Positions 24,601 to 34,952 of a DNA stretch of 64,000 nucleotides are shown here, piece by piece; within the stretch, counting starts at the first letter, position 1, and every line of letters starts with the position of its first letter. The translations under genes and the position numbers were made by a program. The DNA comes from Nemophila menziesii (lineage: Eukaryota; Streptophyta; Magnoliopsida; Boraginales; Hydrophyllaceae): NCBI GenBank assembly GCA_029959085.1, contig JARWIR010000018.1:15623001-15687000 (forward strand), written 5' to 3'. Under the pieces are notes generated by a model. It made no database searches, had not been told where the DNA came from, and saw only the letters and a program-made list of their open reading frames with translations.

Positions 24601-26739
24601 TTATGGGTCTTTTGGGAGCCTCTTTTGTGTTTTCAAGCGATTTTTCGGAATTTTTTAATCGTCCTTTTTTCGGGTTTTCAGGGCCTCGTCGGGGTTTTTA
24701 CGGGTTTTTGAGGGGGGTGCCAGGGTTTTCGGGGGTCGTTAGGGGGTTTCGAGGGGTTTTGGGAGGGTCTCCAAAGTGCTTTTTGACGGTCCTTAAACGT
24801 ATTTTTGGGCGTTTTTGGGGATATTGGGGGCTTTTCAAGGGGTCTTTTAGGGCCCTTGGGTGCTTTCCGGGGGTTTTTAGCGGTTTCGACGGGTTCTGGG
24901 GGGTTATTTCGGGGTTTCTGGGGGTTCTGTTGGGGTTTTTAGGGGTTTTTGGTGCTTTTTATGGGTCTTTTGGTAGCCTCTTTTGTGTTTTCAAGCGATT
25001 TTTCGGAATTTTTTAATCGTCCTTTTTTCGGGTTTTCAGGGCCTCGTCGGGGTTTTTACTGGTTTTTGAGGGGGGTGCCAGGGTTTTCGGGGCTCGTTAG
25101 GGGGTTCCGAGGGGTTTTGGGAGGGTCTCCAAAGTGCTTTTTGACGGTCCTTAAACGTATTTTTGGGCGTTTTGGGGATATCGGGGGCTTTTCAAGGGGT
25201 CTTTTAGGGCCCTTGGGTGCTTTCCGGGGGTTTTTAGCGGTTTCGACGGGTTCTGGGGGGTTATTTCGGGGTTTCTGGGGGTTCTGTTGGGGTTTTTAGG
25301 GGTTTTTGGTGCTTTTTATGGGTCTTTTGGTAGCCTCTTTTGTGTTTTCAAGCGATTTTTCGGACTTTTTTAGTCGTCCTTTTTTCGGGTTTTCAGGGCC
25401 CCGTCGTGCTTTTTACGGGTTTTTTAGGTGGGGTGCCAGGGTTTTCGGGGGTCGTTAGGGGGTTCCGAGGGGTTTTGGGAGGGTCTCCAAAGTGCTTTTT
25501 GACGGTCCTTAAACGTATTTTTGGGCGTTTTTGGGGATATTGGGGGCTTTTCAAGGGGTCTTTTAGGGCCCTTGGGTGCTTTCCGGGGGTTTTTAGCGGT
25601 TTCGACGGGTTCTGGGGGGTTATTTCGGGGTTTCTAGGGGTTCTGTTGGGGGTTTTTAGGGGTTTTTGGTGCTTTTTATGGGTCTTTTGGTAGCCTCTTT
25701 TGTGTTTTCAAGCGATTTTTCGGACTTTTTTAATCGTCCTTTTTTCGGGTTTTCAGGGCCTCGTCGGGGTTTTTACGGGTTTTCGAGGGGGTTGCCAGGG
25801 TTTTCGGGGGTCGTTAGGGGGTTCCGAGGGGTTTTGGGAGGGTCTCCAAAGTGCTTTTTGACGGTCCTTAAACGTATTTTTGGGCGTTTTTGGGGATATT
25901 GGGGGCTTTTCAAGGGGTCTTTTAGGGCCCTTGGGTGCTTTCCGGGGGTTTTTAGCGGTTTCGACGGGTTCTGGGGGGTTATTTCGGGGTTTCTGGGGGT
26001 TCTGTTGGGGTTTTTAGGGGTTTTTGGTGCTTTTTATGGGTCTTTTGGTAGCCTCTTTTGTGTTTTCAAGCGATTTTTCGGACTTTTTTAATCGTCCTTT
26101 TTTCGGGTTTTCAGGGCCTCGTCGTGCTTTTTACGGGTTTTTTAGGGGGGGTGCCAGGGTTTTCGGGGGTCGTTAGGGGGTTCCGAGGGGTTTTGGGAGG
26201 GTCTCCAAAGTGCTTTTTGACGGTCCTTAAACGTATTTTAGGGCGTTTTTGGGGATATTGGGGGCTTTTCAAGGGGTCTTTTAGGGCCCTTGGGTGCTTT
26301 CCGGGGGTTTTTAGACGTTTCGAGGGTTCTGGGGGGTTATTTCGGGGTTTCTGAGGGTTCTGTTGAGGTTTTTAGGGGTTTTGGTGCTTTTTATGGGTCT
26401 TTTGGTAGCCTCTTTTGTGTTTTCAAGCGATTTTTCGGACTTTTTTAATCGTCCTTTTTTCGGGTTTTCAGGGTCTCGTCGTGCTTTTTACGGGTTTTTG
26501 AGGGGGGTGCCAGGGTTTTCGGGGGTCGTTAGGGGGTTCCGAGGGGTTTTGGGAGGGTCTCCAAAGTGCTTTTTGACGGTCCTTAAACGTATTTTTGGGC
26601 GTTTTTGGGGATATTGGGGGCTTTTCAAGGGGTCTTTTAGGGACCTTGGGTGCTTTCCGGGGGTTTTTAGCGGTTTCGACGGGTTCTGGGGGGGTTATTT
26701 CGGGGTTTCTGGGGGTTCTGTTGGGGTTTTTAGGGGTTT

Positions 26740-29627
26740 TTGGTGCTTTTTATGGGTCTTTTGGTAGCCTCTTTTGTGTTTTCAAGCGATTTTTCGGACT
26801 TTTTTAATCGTCCTTTTTTCGGGTTTTCAGGGCCTCGTCGGGGTTTTTACGGGTTTTTGAGGGGGGTGCCAGGGTTTTCGGGGGTCGTTAGGGGATTCCG
26901 AGGGGTTTTGGGAGGGTCTCCAAAGTGCTTTTTGACGGTCCTTAAACGTATTTTTGGGCGTTTTTGGGGATATTGGGGGCTTTTCAAGAGGTCTTTTAGG
27001 GCCCTTGGGTGCTTTCCGGGGGTTTTTAGCGGTTTCGACGGGTTCTGGGGGGTTATTTCGGGGTTTCTGGGGGTTCTGTTGGGGTTTTTAGGGGTTTTTA
27101 GGGCTTTTTGGTGCTTTTTATGGGTCTTTTGGTAGCCTCTTTTGTGTTTTCAAGCGATTTTTCGGACTCTTTTAATCGTCCTTTTTTCGGGTTTTCAGGG
27201 CCTCGTCGGGGTTTTTACGGGGTTTTGAGGGGGGTGCCAGGGTTTTCGGGGGTCGTTGGGGGGTTCCGAGGGGTTTTGGGAGGGTCTCCAAAGTGCTTTT
27301 TGACGGTCCTTAAACGTATTTTTGTGCGTTTTTGGGGATATTGGGGGCTTTTCAAGGGGTCTTTTAGGGCCCTTGGGTGACGTTTCGACGGGTTATGGGG
27401 GGTTATTTCGGGGTTTCTGGGGGTTCTGTTGGGGGTTTTAGGGGTTTTTGGTGCTTTTTATGGGTCTTTTGGGAGCCTCTTTTGTGTTTTCAAGCGATTT
27501 TTCGGACTTTTTTAATCGTCCCTTTTTCGGGTTTTCAGGGCCTCGTCGTGCTTTTTACGGGTTTTTGAGGGGGGTGCCAGGGTTTTCGGGGGTCGTTAGG
27601 GGGTTCCGAGGGGTTCTGGGAGGGTCTCCAAAGTGCTTTTTGACGGTCCTTAAACGTATTTTTGGGCGTTTTTGGGGATATTGGGGGCTTTTCAAGGGGT
27701 CTTTTAGGGCCCTTGGGTGCTTTCCGGGGGTTTTTAGCGGTTTCGACGGGTTCTGGGGGGTTATTTCGGGGTTTCTGGGGGTTCTGTTGGGGTTTTTAGG
27801 GGTTTTTGGTGCTTTTTATGGGTCTTTTGGTAGCCTCTTTTGTGTTTTCAAGCGATTTTTCGGACTTTTTTAATCGTCCTTTTTTCGGGTTTTCAGGGCC
27901 TCGTCGTGCTTTTTACGGGTTTTTTAGGTGGGGTGCCAGGGTTTTCGGGGGTCGTTAGGGGGTTCCGAGGGGTTTTGGGAGGGTCTCCAAAGTGCTTTTT
28001 GACGGTCCTTAAACGTATTTTTGGGCGTTTTTGGGGATATTGGGGGCTTTTCAAGGGGTCTTTTAGGGCCCTTGGGTGCTTTCCGGGGGTTTTTAGACGT
28101 TTCGAGGGTTCTGGGGGGTTATTTCGGGGTTTCTGAGGGTTCTGTTGGGGTTTTTAGGGGTTTTTAGGGGTTTTTAGGGGGTTTTGGTGCTTTTTATGGG
28201 TCTTTTGGGAGCCTCTTTTGTGTTTTCAAGCGATTTTTCGGACTTTTTTAATCGTCCTTTTTTCGGGTTTTCAGGGCCTCGTCGGGGTTTTTACGGGTTT
28301 TTGAGGGGGGTGCCAGGGTTTTCGGAGGTCGTTAGGGGGTTCCGAGGGGTTTTGGGAGGGTCTCCAAAGTGCTTTTTGACGGTCCTTAAACGTATTTTTG
28401 GGCGTTTTTGGGGATATTGGGGGCTTTTCAAGAGGTCTTTTAGGGCCCTTGGGTGCTTTCCGGGGGTTTTTAGCGGTTTCGACGGGTTCTGGGGGGTTAT
28501 TTCGGGGTTTCTGGGGGTTCTGTTGGGGTTTTTAGGGGTTTTTAGGGCTTTTTGGTGCTTTTTATGGGTCTTTTGGTAGCCTCTTTTGTGTTTTCAAGCG
28601 ATTTTTCGGACTCTTTTAATCGTCCTTTTTTCGGGTTTTCAGGGCCTCGTCGGGGTTTTTACGGGGTTTTGAGGGGGGTGCCAGGGTTTTCGGGGGTCGT
28701 TGGGGGGTTCCGAGGGGTTTTGGGAGGGTCTCCAAAGTGCTTTTTGACGGTCCTTAAACGTATTTTTGTGCGTTTTTGGGGATATTGGGGGCTTTTCAAG
28801 GGGTCTTTTAGGGCCCTTGGGTGACGTTTCGACGGGTTATGGGGGGTTATTTCGGGGTTTCTGGGGGTTCTGTTGGGGGTTTTAGGGGTTTTTGGTGCTT
28901 TTTATGGGTCTTTTGGGAGCCTCTTTTGTGTTTTCAAGCGATTTTTCGGACTTTTTTAATCGTCCCTTTTTCGGGTTTTCAGGGCCTCGTCGTGCTTTTT
29001 ACGGGTTTTTGAGGGGGGTGCCAGGGTTTTCGGGGGTCGTTAGGGGGTTCCGAGGGGTTCTGGGAGGGTCTCCAAAGTGCTTTTTGACGGTCCTTAAACG
29101 TATTTTTGGGCGTTTTTGGGGATATTGGGGGCTTTTCAAGGGGTCTTTTAGGGCCCTTGGGTGCTTTCCGGGGGTTTTTAGCGGTTTCGACGGGTTCTGG
29201 GGGGTTATTTCGGGGTTTCTGGGGGTTCTGTTGGGGTTTTTAGGGGTTTTTGGTGCTTTTTATGGGTCTTTTGGTAGCCTCTTTTGTGTTTTCAAGCGAT
29301 TTTTCGGACTTTTTTAATCGTCCTTTTTTCGGGTTTTCAGGGCCTCGTCGTGCTTTTTACGGGTTTTTTAGGTGGGGTGCCAGGGTTTTCGGGGGTCGTT
29401 AGGGGGTTCCGAGGGGTTTTGGGAGGGTCTCCAAAGTGCTTTTTGACGGTCCTTAAACGTATTTTTGGGCGTTTTTGGGGATATTGGGGGCTTTTCAAGG
29501 GGTCTTTTAGGGCCCTTGGGTGCTTTCCGGGGGTTTTTAGACGTTTCGAGGGTTCTGGGGGGTTATTTCGGGGTTTCTGAGGGTTCTGTTGGGGTTTTTA
29601 GGGGTTTTTAGGGGTTTTTAGGGGGTT
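26740..29627 (+). repeat. Four-monomer tandem duplication (period 1,444 bp)
   Basis: Copy 1 is 26740-28183 and copy 2 is 28184-29627. Anchors at 27108, 27448, 27806 and 28184 recur at 28552, 28892, 29250 and 29628 with an offset of exactly 1,444 bp, and I saw no differences in the interior. Each copy contains a monomer with an extra GGGGTTTTTAGGG unit, a monomer with an 18-bp deletion (GGGTGACGTTTCGACG, near 27379 and 28823), and, at the copy end, a triple GGGGTTTTTA ladder (near 28147 and 29591). The first monomers differ slightly (TCGGGGGTCG versus TCGGAGGTCG). This is one of the youngest duplications in the window. Confidence 0.9.
28147..28181 (+). repeat. GGGGTTTTTA ladder (three 10-bp units), telomere-like
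   Basis: Where a normal monomer has one GGGGTTTTTA step before GGTGC, this one has three, followed by GGGGGTTTTGGTGC. An identical ladder lies at about 29591-29625 in the duplicate copy, and an independent three-step one at about 61470-61503. Two-step forms are at about 36160, 52864, 56810 and 62558. The unit resembles plant-type telomere repeats (TTTAGGG) but is 10 bp long and never extends beyond three copies, so it is a slippage product rather than a telomere. Confidence 0.85.
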
Positions 29628-30147
29628 TTGGTGCTTTTTATGGGTCTTTTGGGAGCCTCTTTTGTGTTTTCAAGCGATTTTTCGGACTTTTTTAATCGTC
29701 CTTTTTTCGGGTTTTCAGGGCCTCGTCGGGGTTTTTACGGGTTTTTGAGGGGGGTGCCAGGGTTTTCGGAGGTCGTTAGGGGGTTCCGAGGGGTTTTGGG
29801 AGGGTCTCCAAAGTGCTTTTTGACGGTCCTTAAACGTATTTTTGGGCGTTTTTGGAGATATTGGGGGCTTTTCAAGGGGTCTTTTAGGGCCCTTGGGTGC
29901 TTTCCGGGGGTTTTTAGACGTTTCGAGGGTTCTGGGGGGTTATTTCGGGGTTTCTGGGGGTTCTGTTGTGGTTTTTAGGGGTTGTTGTTGCTTTTTATGG
30001 GTCCTTTGGGAGCCTCTTTTGTGTTTTCAAGCGATTTTTCGGACTTTTTTAATCGTCCTTTTTTCGGGTTTTCAGGGCCTCGTCGTGCTTTTTACGGGTT
30101 TTTGAGGGGGGTGCCAGGGTTTTCGGGGGTCGTTAGGGGGTTCCGAG

Positions 30148-30152
30148 GGGTT
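30148..30152 (+). repeat. Target site duplication, left copy (GGGTT)
   Basis: The five bases GGGTT lie immediately before the TG of the left LTR and recur as the first five bases after the CA of the right LTR. A 5-bp duplication is standard for LTR retrotransposon integration. Deleting the element and one copy gives CCGAGGGGTTCTGGGAGGG, the normal monomer sequence. Confidence 0.95.
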
Positions 30153-30503
30153 TGAAAGTCCTAGAGGGGGGGTGAATAGGATTACTAATAAGATTAATGC
30201 CTAATTAAAAATCTTTTGGACAATTATAAGTTTACGAAAGAAACTTCTAAGTCAACTAATATATCAAACTCTTAAGGGATCATGCAATGGATAAGCTAAG
30301 AGGTTCGATATATAATTGATACAAGTAAAACGAGTTTCTAATCTCTAACTACTCTAGATGGCAATATGTTAGATAAACTAGATAATCAATATCACAATAT
30401 TCATACTAGCATATTATCAAACATATAAAGTGCGGAAAGTAAATAGAGTAGGGATAGAAAGATACACACGATTTATAGTGGTTCGGTTTCCCTACATCCA
30501 CTA

Positions 30504-30523
30504 CCTAAGGAAGCCTCCTTAGG
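30504..30523. repeat. Hairpin in LTR (7-bp perfect arms)
   Basis: CCTAAGG and CCTTAGG are perfect inverted repeats separated by six bases. The same hairpin is at 34345-34364 in the other LTR. A structural role in the transcript (for example near 3' end formation or dimerisation) is possible but not shown. Confidence 0.6.
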
Positions 30524-30612
30524 ATTTCAAGCTTTTCACTAAGCTCCCGTGTCTCTCTTAACCGGGTCGAGAACACAATAACCCTTACAACCTCTTCGAT
30601 AACACGAAGGAC

Positions 30613-30714
30613 AAACACTTGTGCTATCGCAACACAAGGACACCAAGTATACTCCCGATACTCAAACACTTATGCTATCTCAACACAAGGATACCAAGTA
30701 TACTCCCTATACTT
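30613..30714. repeat. 51-bp tandem duplication inside LTR
   Basis: Two copies, 30613-30663 and 30664-30714, share AAACACTT, GCTATC, CAACACAAGGA and ACCAAGTATACTCCC in order, with a handful of differences. The equivalent pair in the other LTR is 34454-34555. The copies have diverged from each other far more than the two LTRs have, so the duplication is an old feature of the family. Confidence 0.85.
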
Positions 30715-31002
30715 GAATTCTCTCTTAATCTATCTATTACAAGACCTAGACTTAAGAGGATAGATACAAAGTGTTTAAAGGGGTGCAAACAACTTTGCTA
30801 GATAATCTCCTAAAGAGTAGATATGACTATAAGCTTGTAAACTCCTCTTTGAGTAGATAATAACTTTGATAGCTCCTTGGATTAACTCCTTAATTGAGTG
30901 GATATGAACTATGAAGCTCTTGACACCTTCTTGGATGATAACAATTAAGCCCCTAAGTGTATATGGGTTGAAGGTGTAATTGTAGCCTTGAAAGACCTTC
31001 AA

Positions 31003-31008
31003 TATATA
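31003..31008 (-). promoter_or_regulatory. TATA-like box of the downstream LTR (copy)
   Basis: CTATATATTG reads on the minus strand here, identical to the box at 34844-34849 in the upstream LTR. In this position a promoter would fire outward into the left satellite arm, antisense to its G/T-rich strand. Activity is unproven. Confidence 0.3.
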
Positions 31009-31111
31009 GCTGCAAAATGCTCCCAACGGTCATATAAGCTTCTATCTAACGGATCTATTTTCTCTCCAACGGGTATAAGCTTTGTCCTCTAGTAATAGAG
31101 CTGAAACCCTG

Positions 31112-31445
31112 TCGTGCGGTGTACCGCGGGTAGGGTCCGGTGCACCGCGTGACTGTTCGACTGACTTTTGAGCTTACTGGTCGGACTATGTACTGTACCG
31201 CATGCCTGCTCCGTGTAGTGGTCCGGTGTACCGTGACAAAGGTCCGGTGTACCGTGCAGTTTTTCTGAGCTTACTGGTCGGGCCATCTAGTGCACCGTGG
31301 GACTGGTCCGGGATGCTGCGGTGTACCGCGTTTCCGTCCGGTGTACCGCGTAGAAACTTAGCTCTCTGGTCGGACTGGTCTATGCACCGTGCTTTGGTCC
31401 GTGGTATTGCGGTGTACCGTAGGTGTACTCCGGTGTACCGCACCA
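31112..31445. repeat. GC-rich repeat block in LTR built on (C)GGTGTACCG / GGTGCACCG motifs
   Basis: About a dozen copies of GGTGTACCG, GTGCACCG or close variants, many preceded by GGTCC, fill this block in an otherwise AT-rich LTR. A larger imperfect period is visible: the phrase AGCTTACTGGTCGG or AGCTCTCTGGTCGG recurs at about 31171, 31268 and 31360 (spacing 97 and 92 bp). The equivalent block in the other LTR is about 34953-35286. From memory, GGTGCACCGGAC-type repeats also occur in LTRs of long-LTR copia elements of grasses. Here the block lies upstream of the TATA-like box on the sense strand, so it could be an enhancer-like array in U3; that is inference. Confidence 0.8.
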
Positions 31446-31783
31446 AAGGTTTAAAACACCTTCTAGTGAGTATATCTTTTTCTATGATGCTCGGATTAGA
31501 AAGCTTTCTTCACGAGAGTTGTAGAGGACATCATTCTTATACACTTTGTAGTTGATCACTAAAGCTAATTCTCAATGTACACAAAGATAAAGTTAATAGC
31601 ATTTGTATGAGAATTAGTTTCTTAAGATAAAACAATAAAGCTTTGATCTAAATGATAAAGATGCTCTTTTTTGATGAATTAGAGTGCAAGATAGAATGTA
31701 TATAACAAAGGTAATTAGCACACTAAACACAAGAGGATTTGTCACATTAAAATAACCTATTAAGGGAGGCTATATGCCAACAA

Positions 31784-31796
31784 TCTCCCCCTTTTT
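31784..31796 (-). promoter_or_regulatory. Polypurine tract (second-strand primer)
   Basis: On the minus strand this reads AAAAAGGGGGAGA, followed by one T and then the TGTTGG start of the downstream LTR at 31782. A purine run directly upstream of an LTR is the RNase H-resistant primer for plus-strand DNA synthesis. It fixes the element's orientation together with the primer binding site at the other end. Confidence 0.92.
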
Positions 31797-33978
31797 GATG
31801 ATGACAAATCCTTCACTAAAACACCTTAGGAATGATATGAAAGTATAAGCTCTTATCAAATTTAGCTCCCCCTCACAATAAGCATTTAAGTAAACATGAA
31901 TATAAGATGTGAAATGCATTTGTGAGTATTTAAAAGTGCAATTTTGAAAGTTTTAGTGCACATATTTCTCCCCCTTTGTCTTCATCAAAAAGACGGGATA
32001 ATAAGATCAAGCAAATAATCAGAGAAGAGCTAAAAACTCAAGTGAATAGATTTTTGAAAAACAACATAGAGAGATCAAAGGTTAAAGAGCAATTAAAACA
32101 TTTTAATGTGAGAAGCACAAATATCAACAATTGCAAAGCATAAAAAAAAAGGGATGGAGACATTTTACCAACTTCTTGATCGATAGGTTTTCATCTTATA
32201 AGCTTTCTAACAATGCAAACGATTAGTGCAATTATAAGATAAACGATTAGTGCAAACGATTAATCTAGCATTTTAGTTTTTAAAGATAATTTACTAAAAA
32301 CTCCCCCTCACGAAATGCATAGAGTGTTTGTTTCAATTTTGAAAAGTTTGACCAATAATTTCTCCCCTTTTTACCAATAAGAATATTTGAATCAATTTTA
32401 AGAAATCATGGGGTAAATTGTCATTTTTTGAAAAGCAAAAGGGTCAAGATGAATTTTCCAAAAGTTTAGGGACTAAACGCAATTTTGAAAAACTTCAAAG
32501 AACCTAAATGCAATATTCAACCATATGAAGAACTAAGACTAATTGAACAAACTAAAGGGACTATAAAACAATATAGAATAAGATCAAGGATGAATGATGC
32601 AATAGTACCTATATCATCAAAGAAAATGTTAGCACTATTAACACATTTAAATAAATATCCGAAACATAAAGAATAAGCATCTAACATATAACATACAAAT
32701 CCAATAAACCAAGTTAGACACATAGCAACCTAAACCAATTATCCAAATATAGCCAAGTAGCAATAAAATCCTAAATATCCAAAACAACCACAACAATGAC
32801 CAAGTAGGATAATAAGAAGATTAAAAACACCCAAGGAATAATGCGAAAACTCCCCAAAAGTATAGAGATATTTTAAAACAACTAAAAACGCTTTTGTTTT
32901 GAAAAGATTCAACTTGGAAATCCCGAAAACACATAAAGCAGTTTATTTCATAAATACCCCTATATTTTCTAAAAAGTACAAAGAGACCCAATGTAAAAAC
33001 TAAGCAATTTTAAGCATGAAAAGGTCAAGTTATACAAGATATTAGCACAATAGGGAATAAACCATATAAGCACATAATGAAGCACATCATAAAGATAGTA
33101 AGCAAAGCAAATTCATGCAAATGAGTTAATGACCAATAATGAATAAAATTCCCATACTACTATGCATAAAACATTTTTGAAATGCTATGGAAAATGCAAA
33201 CGATTATCGGAAAAATATTTTTGAAAAACAATTTCTTTAAAAACTCACCCATATGAAAATGCAAATTTGTGATCAAAGATAAATTAAGATTTGAAAGTGT
33301 AAACTAATATCTTTGATCTTTTTCCCTTTTATCAATCAATGGGCACTTTTAAAAAGATATAAAAACTAGTAAGAATAAAAAGTGCAATTTATAATCGTTG
33401 AGGGACTAAAAAGCAATTTCTCATAGTAGGGACTAAAAATGCAATTTTTCAAAGATATGAACTAAAATGGCAAATTTTACAAGTGAAAGATTATGAAGTC
33501 CAAACTATGACACTTTGGAGAATATAATAACTATGAGGGGTCAAAGTGCAATTTTGAAAATATTGGGGACTAAAAAGCAATTACCAAAATTCTAAGAGCT
33601 AAAGTGCAAAAACATCATTCATGAGAATTAGATGCAATAGCACTAATAACATTTAAAACAATGATAAGTATCACAAGATAATATCCCAAGATAAAACATG
33701 ATAAACACAACTAATCAAATCACAACAAATTCATAATAATAAGCACAAGCCATAAGAAGGAACGCAAAGTAATATACGAGATAAAGAAAAGAAATCACCG
33801 GATTTTCCTTTTTCGAGATTAGAATGTTCTTTCGTATATTAATTCTTCCATTTGTTTCCTCCAAGCAAAGTAACGATCACCTACAAGAAAATGGAGGTTG
33901 TGTAGAAAACAACTCTTCCAAAAGATTAAATTCCAAATCGTTTACTCTACTAACGGTTAAGCTATTCACGTAGAGTTA

Positions 33979-33991
33979 GGCTCTGATACCA
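33979..33991 (-). promoter_or_regulatory. Primer binding site, initiator tRNA-Met type
   Basis: On the minus strand this reads TGGTATCAGAGCC, two bases (AT) after the CA end of the upstream LTR at 33994. It matches the complement of the 3' end of plant initiator tRNA-Met, the usual primer of plant copia elements. It shows that the element is transcribed on the minus strand. Confidence 0.93.
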
Positions 33992-34843
33992 ATTGATAGT
34001 CCTAGAGGGGGGGTGAATAGGATTACTAATAAGATTAATGCCTAATTAAAAATCTTTTGGACAATTATAAGTTTACGAAAGAAACTTCTAAGTCAACTAA
34101 TATATCAAACTCTTAAGGGATCATGCAATGGATAAGCTAAGAGGTTCGATATATAATTGATACAAGTAAAACGAGTTTCTAATCTCTAACTACTCTAGAT
34201 GGCAATATGTTAGATAAACTAGATAATCAATATCACAATATTCATACTAGCATATTATCAAACATATAAAGTGCGGAAAGTAAATAGAGTAGGGATAGAA
34301 AGATACACACGATTTATAGTGGTTCGGTTTCCCTACATCCACTACCTAAGGAAGCCTCCTTAGGATTTCAAGCTTTTCACTAAGCTCCCGTGTCTCTCTT
34401 AACCGGGTCGAGAACACAATAACCCTTACAACCTCTTCGATAACACGAAGGACAAACACTTGTGCTATCGCAACACAAGGACACCAAGTATACTCCCGAT
34501 ACTCAAACACTTATGCTATCTCAACACAAGGATACCAAGTATACTCCCTATACTTGAATTCTCTCTTAATCTATCTATTACAAGACCTAGACTTAAGAGG
34601 ATAGATACAAAGTGTTTAAAGGGGTGCAAACAACTTTGCTAGATAATCTCCTAAAGAGTAGATATGACTATAAGCTTGTAAACTCCTCTTTGAGTAGATA
34701 ATAACTTTGATAGCTCCTTGGATTAACTCCTTAATTGAGTGGATATGAACTATGAAGCTCTTGACACCTTCTTGGATGATAACAATTAAGCCCCTAAGTG
34801 TATATGGGTTGAAGGTGTAATTGTAGCCTTGAAAGACCTTCAA

Positions 34844-34849
34844 TATATA
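34844..34849 (-). promoter_or_regulatory. Candidate TATA box of the element promoter
   Basis: CTATATATTGAAGG reads on the minus strand, about 100 bp past the end of the GC-rich repeat block and about 850 bp from the end of the LTR at 33994. This is a plausible U3/R layout, with a transcript start expected roughly 30 bases further on, near 34815. Other TATA-like stretches exist in this AT-rich LTR (for example near 34150 and 35540), so the assignment is tentative. Confidence 0.35.
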
Positions 34850-34952
34850 GCTGCAAAATGCTCCCAACGGTCATATAAGCTTCTATCTAACGGATCTATT
34901 TTCTCTCCAACGGGTATAAGCTTTGTCCTCTAGTAATAGAGCTGAAACCCTG

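Larger units (their letters stand above)
1..30152 (+). repeat. Satellite array, left arm (about 84 monomers of ~358 bp)
   Basis: This is a continuous head-to-tail array. The anchor GGTGCTTTTTATGGG recurs at a spacing of 357-359 bp (for example near 1018, 1377, 1734, 2092 and 2451), with exceptions caused by small indels. All monomers have the same orientation and no unrelated DNA interrupts them. Monomers differ by scattered substitutions and by a few diagnostic variants, such as CGTCGGGG, CGTCGTGCA, CGTCGTGCT or CGTCGGGCT after the AGGGCC box. The + strand is very rich in G and T. No gene, tRNA or rRNA is visible anywhere in these 30 kb. The array is already in progress at base 1, so its left end lies outside the window. 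Satellites of this kind usually form constitutive heterochromatin at centromeres, subtelomeres or knobs; which applies here cannot be told from sequence. Confidence 0.97.
30153..31782 (-). repeat. LTR, plus-strand left copy (the element's 3' LTR)
   Basis: This 1,630-bp direct repeat matches 33994-35623 at an offset of 3,841 bp with one visible mismatch (30156 versus 33997). On the sense (minus) strand it starts TGTTGGCATATAG at 31782 and ends GGACTTTCA at 30153. It lies next to the polypurine tract, which makes it the downstream LTR. It contains a GC-rich repeat block (about 31112-31445), a 51-bp tandem duplication (30613-30714) and a short hairpin (30504-30523). Short open frames of 60-117 codons occur on both strands but are identical in both LTRs simply because the LTRs are identical. 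None resembles a known protein. Confidence 0.95.
31783..33993 (-). other. Internal region of the retrotransposon, non-coding
   Basis: This is 2,211 bp of AT-rich DNA between the LTRs with no frame long enough for any retrotransposon protein. The longest frames are 63 codons on the + strand (32485-32676) and 68 codons on the sense strand (32517-32723); neither shows a CCHC knuckle, protease, integrase or reverse transcriptase motif. A loose motif of the type GGGACTAAA-(A)-GCAATTTT recurs at about 32469, 33402, 33429 and 33565, with related AGTGCAATTTT at about 31936, 33381 and 33545, so part of the region grew from short diverged repeats. All coding capacity has been lost or was never present, as in large retrotransposon derivatives. 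Confidence 0.85.

Noticed and set aside
28147..28181. Interstitial telomere repeat
   Set aside because: The unit is GGGGTTTTTA (10 bp) with three copies at most, and it sits exactly where each monomer has one such step. It is local slippage.
1..30152. CRISPR array or bacterial repeat locus
   Set aside because: The repeats are contiguous, with no unique spacers between short repeats. The monomer is 358 bp, and the neighbouring element is a plant-type LTR retrotransposon.
31202..31555. 117-codon + strand frame in the LTR and its exact copy at 35043-35396
   Set aside because: It lies over the GGTGTACCG repeat block, antisense to the element's transcription, and resembles no known protein. Its duplication only reflects LTR identity.
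32517..32723. 68-codon hydrophobic frame on the element's sense strand
   Set aside because: It is short, in AT-rich sequence where Phe/Leu/Ile codons are common, and has no gag, pol or envelope motif. It may be chance; I found no support for a gene.
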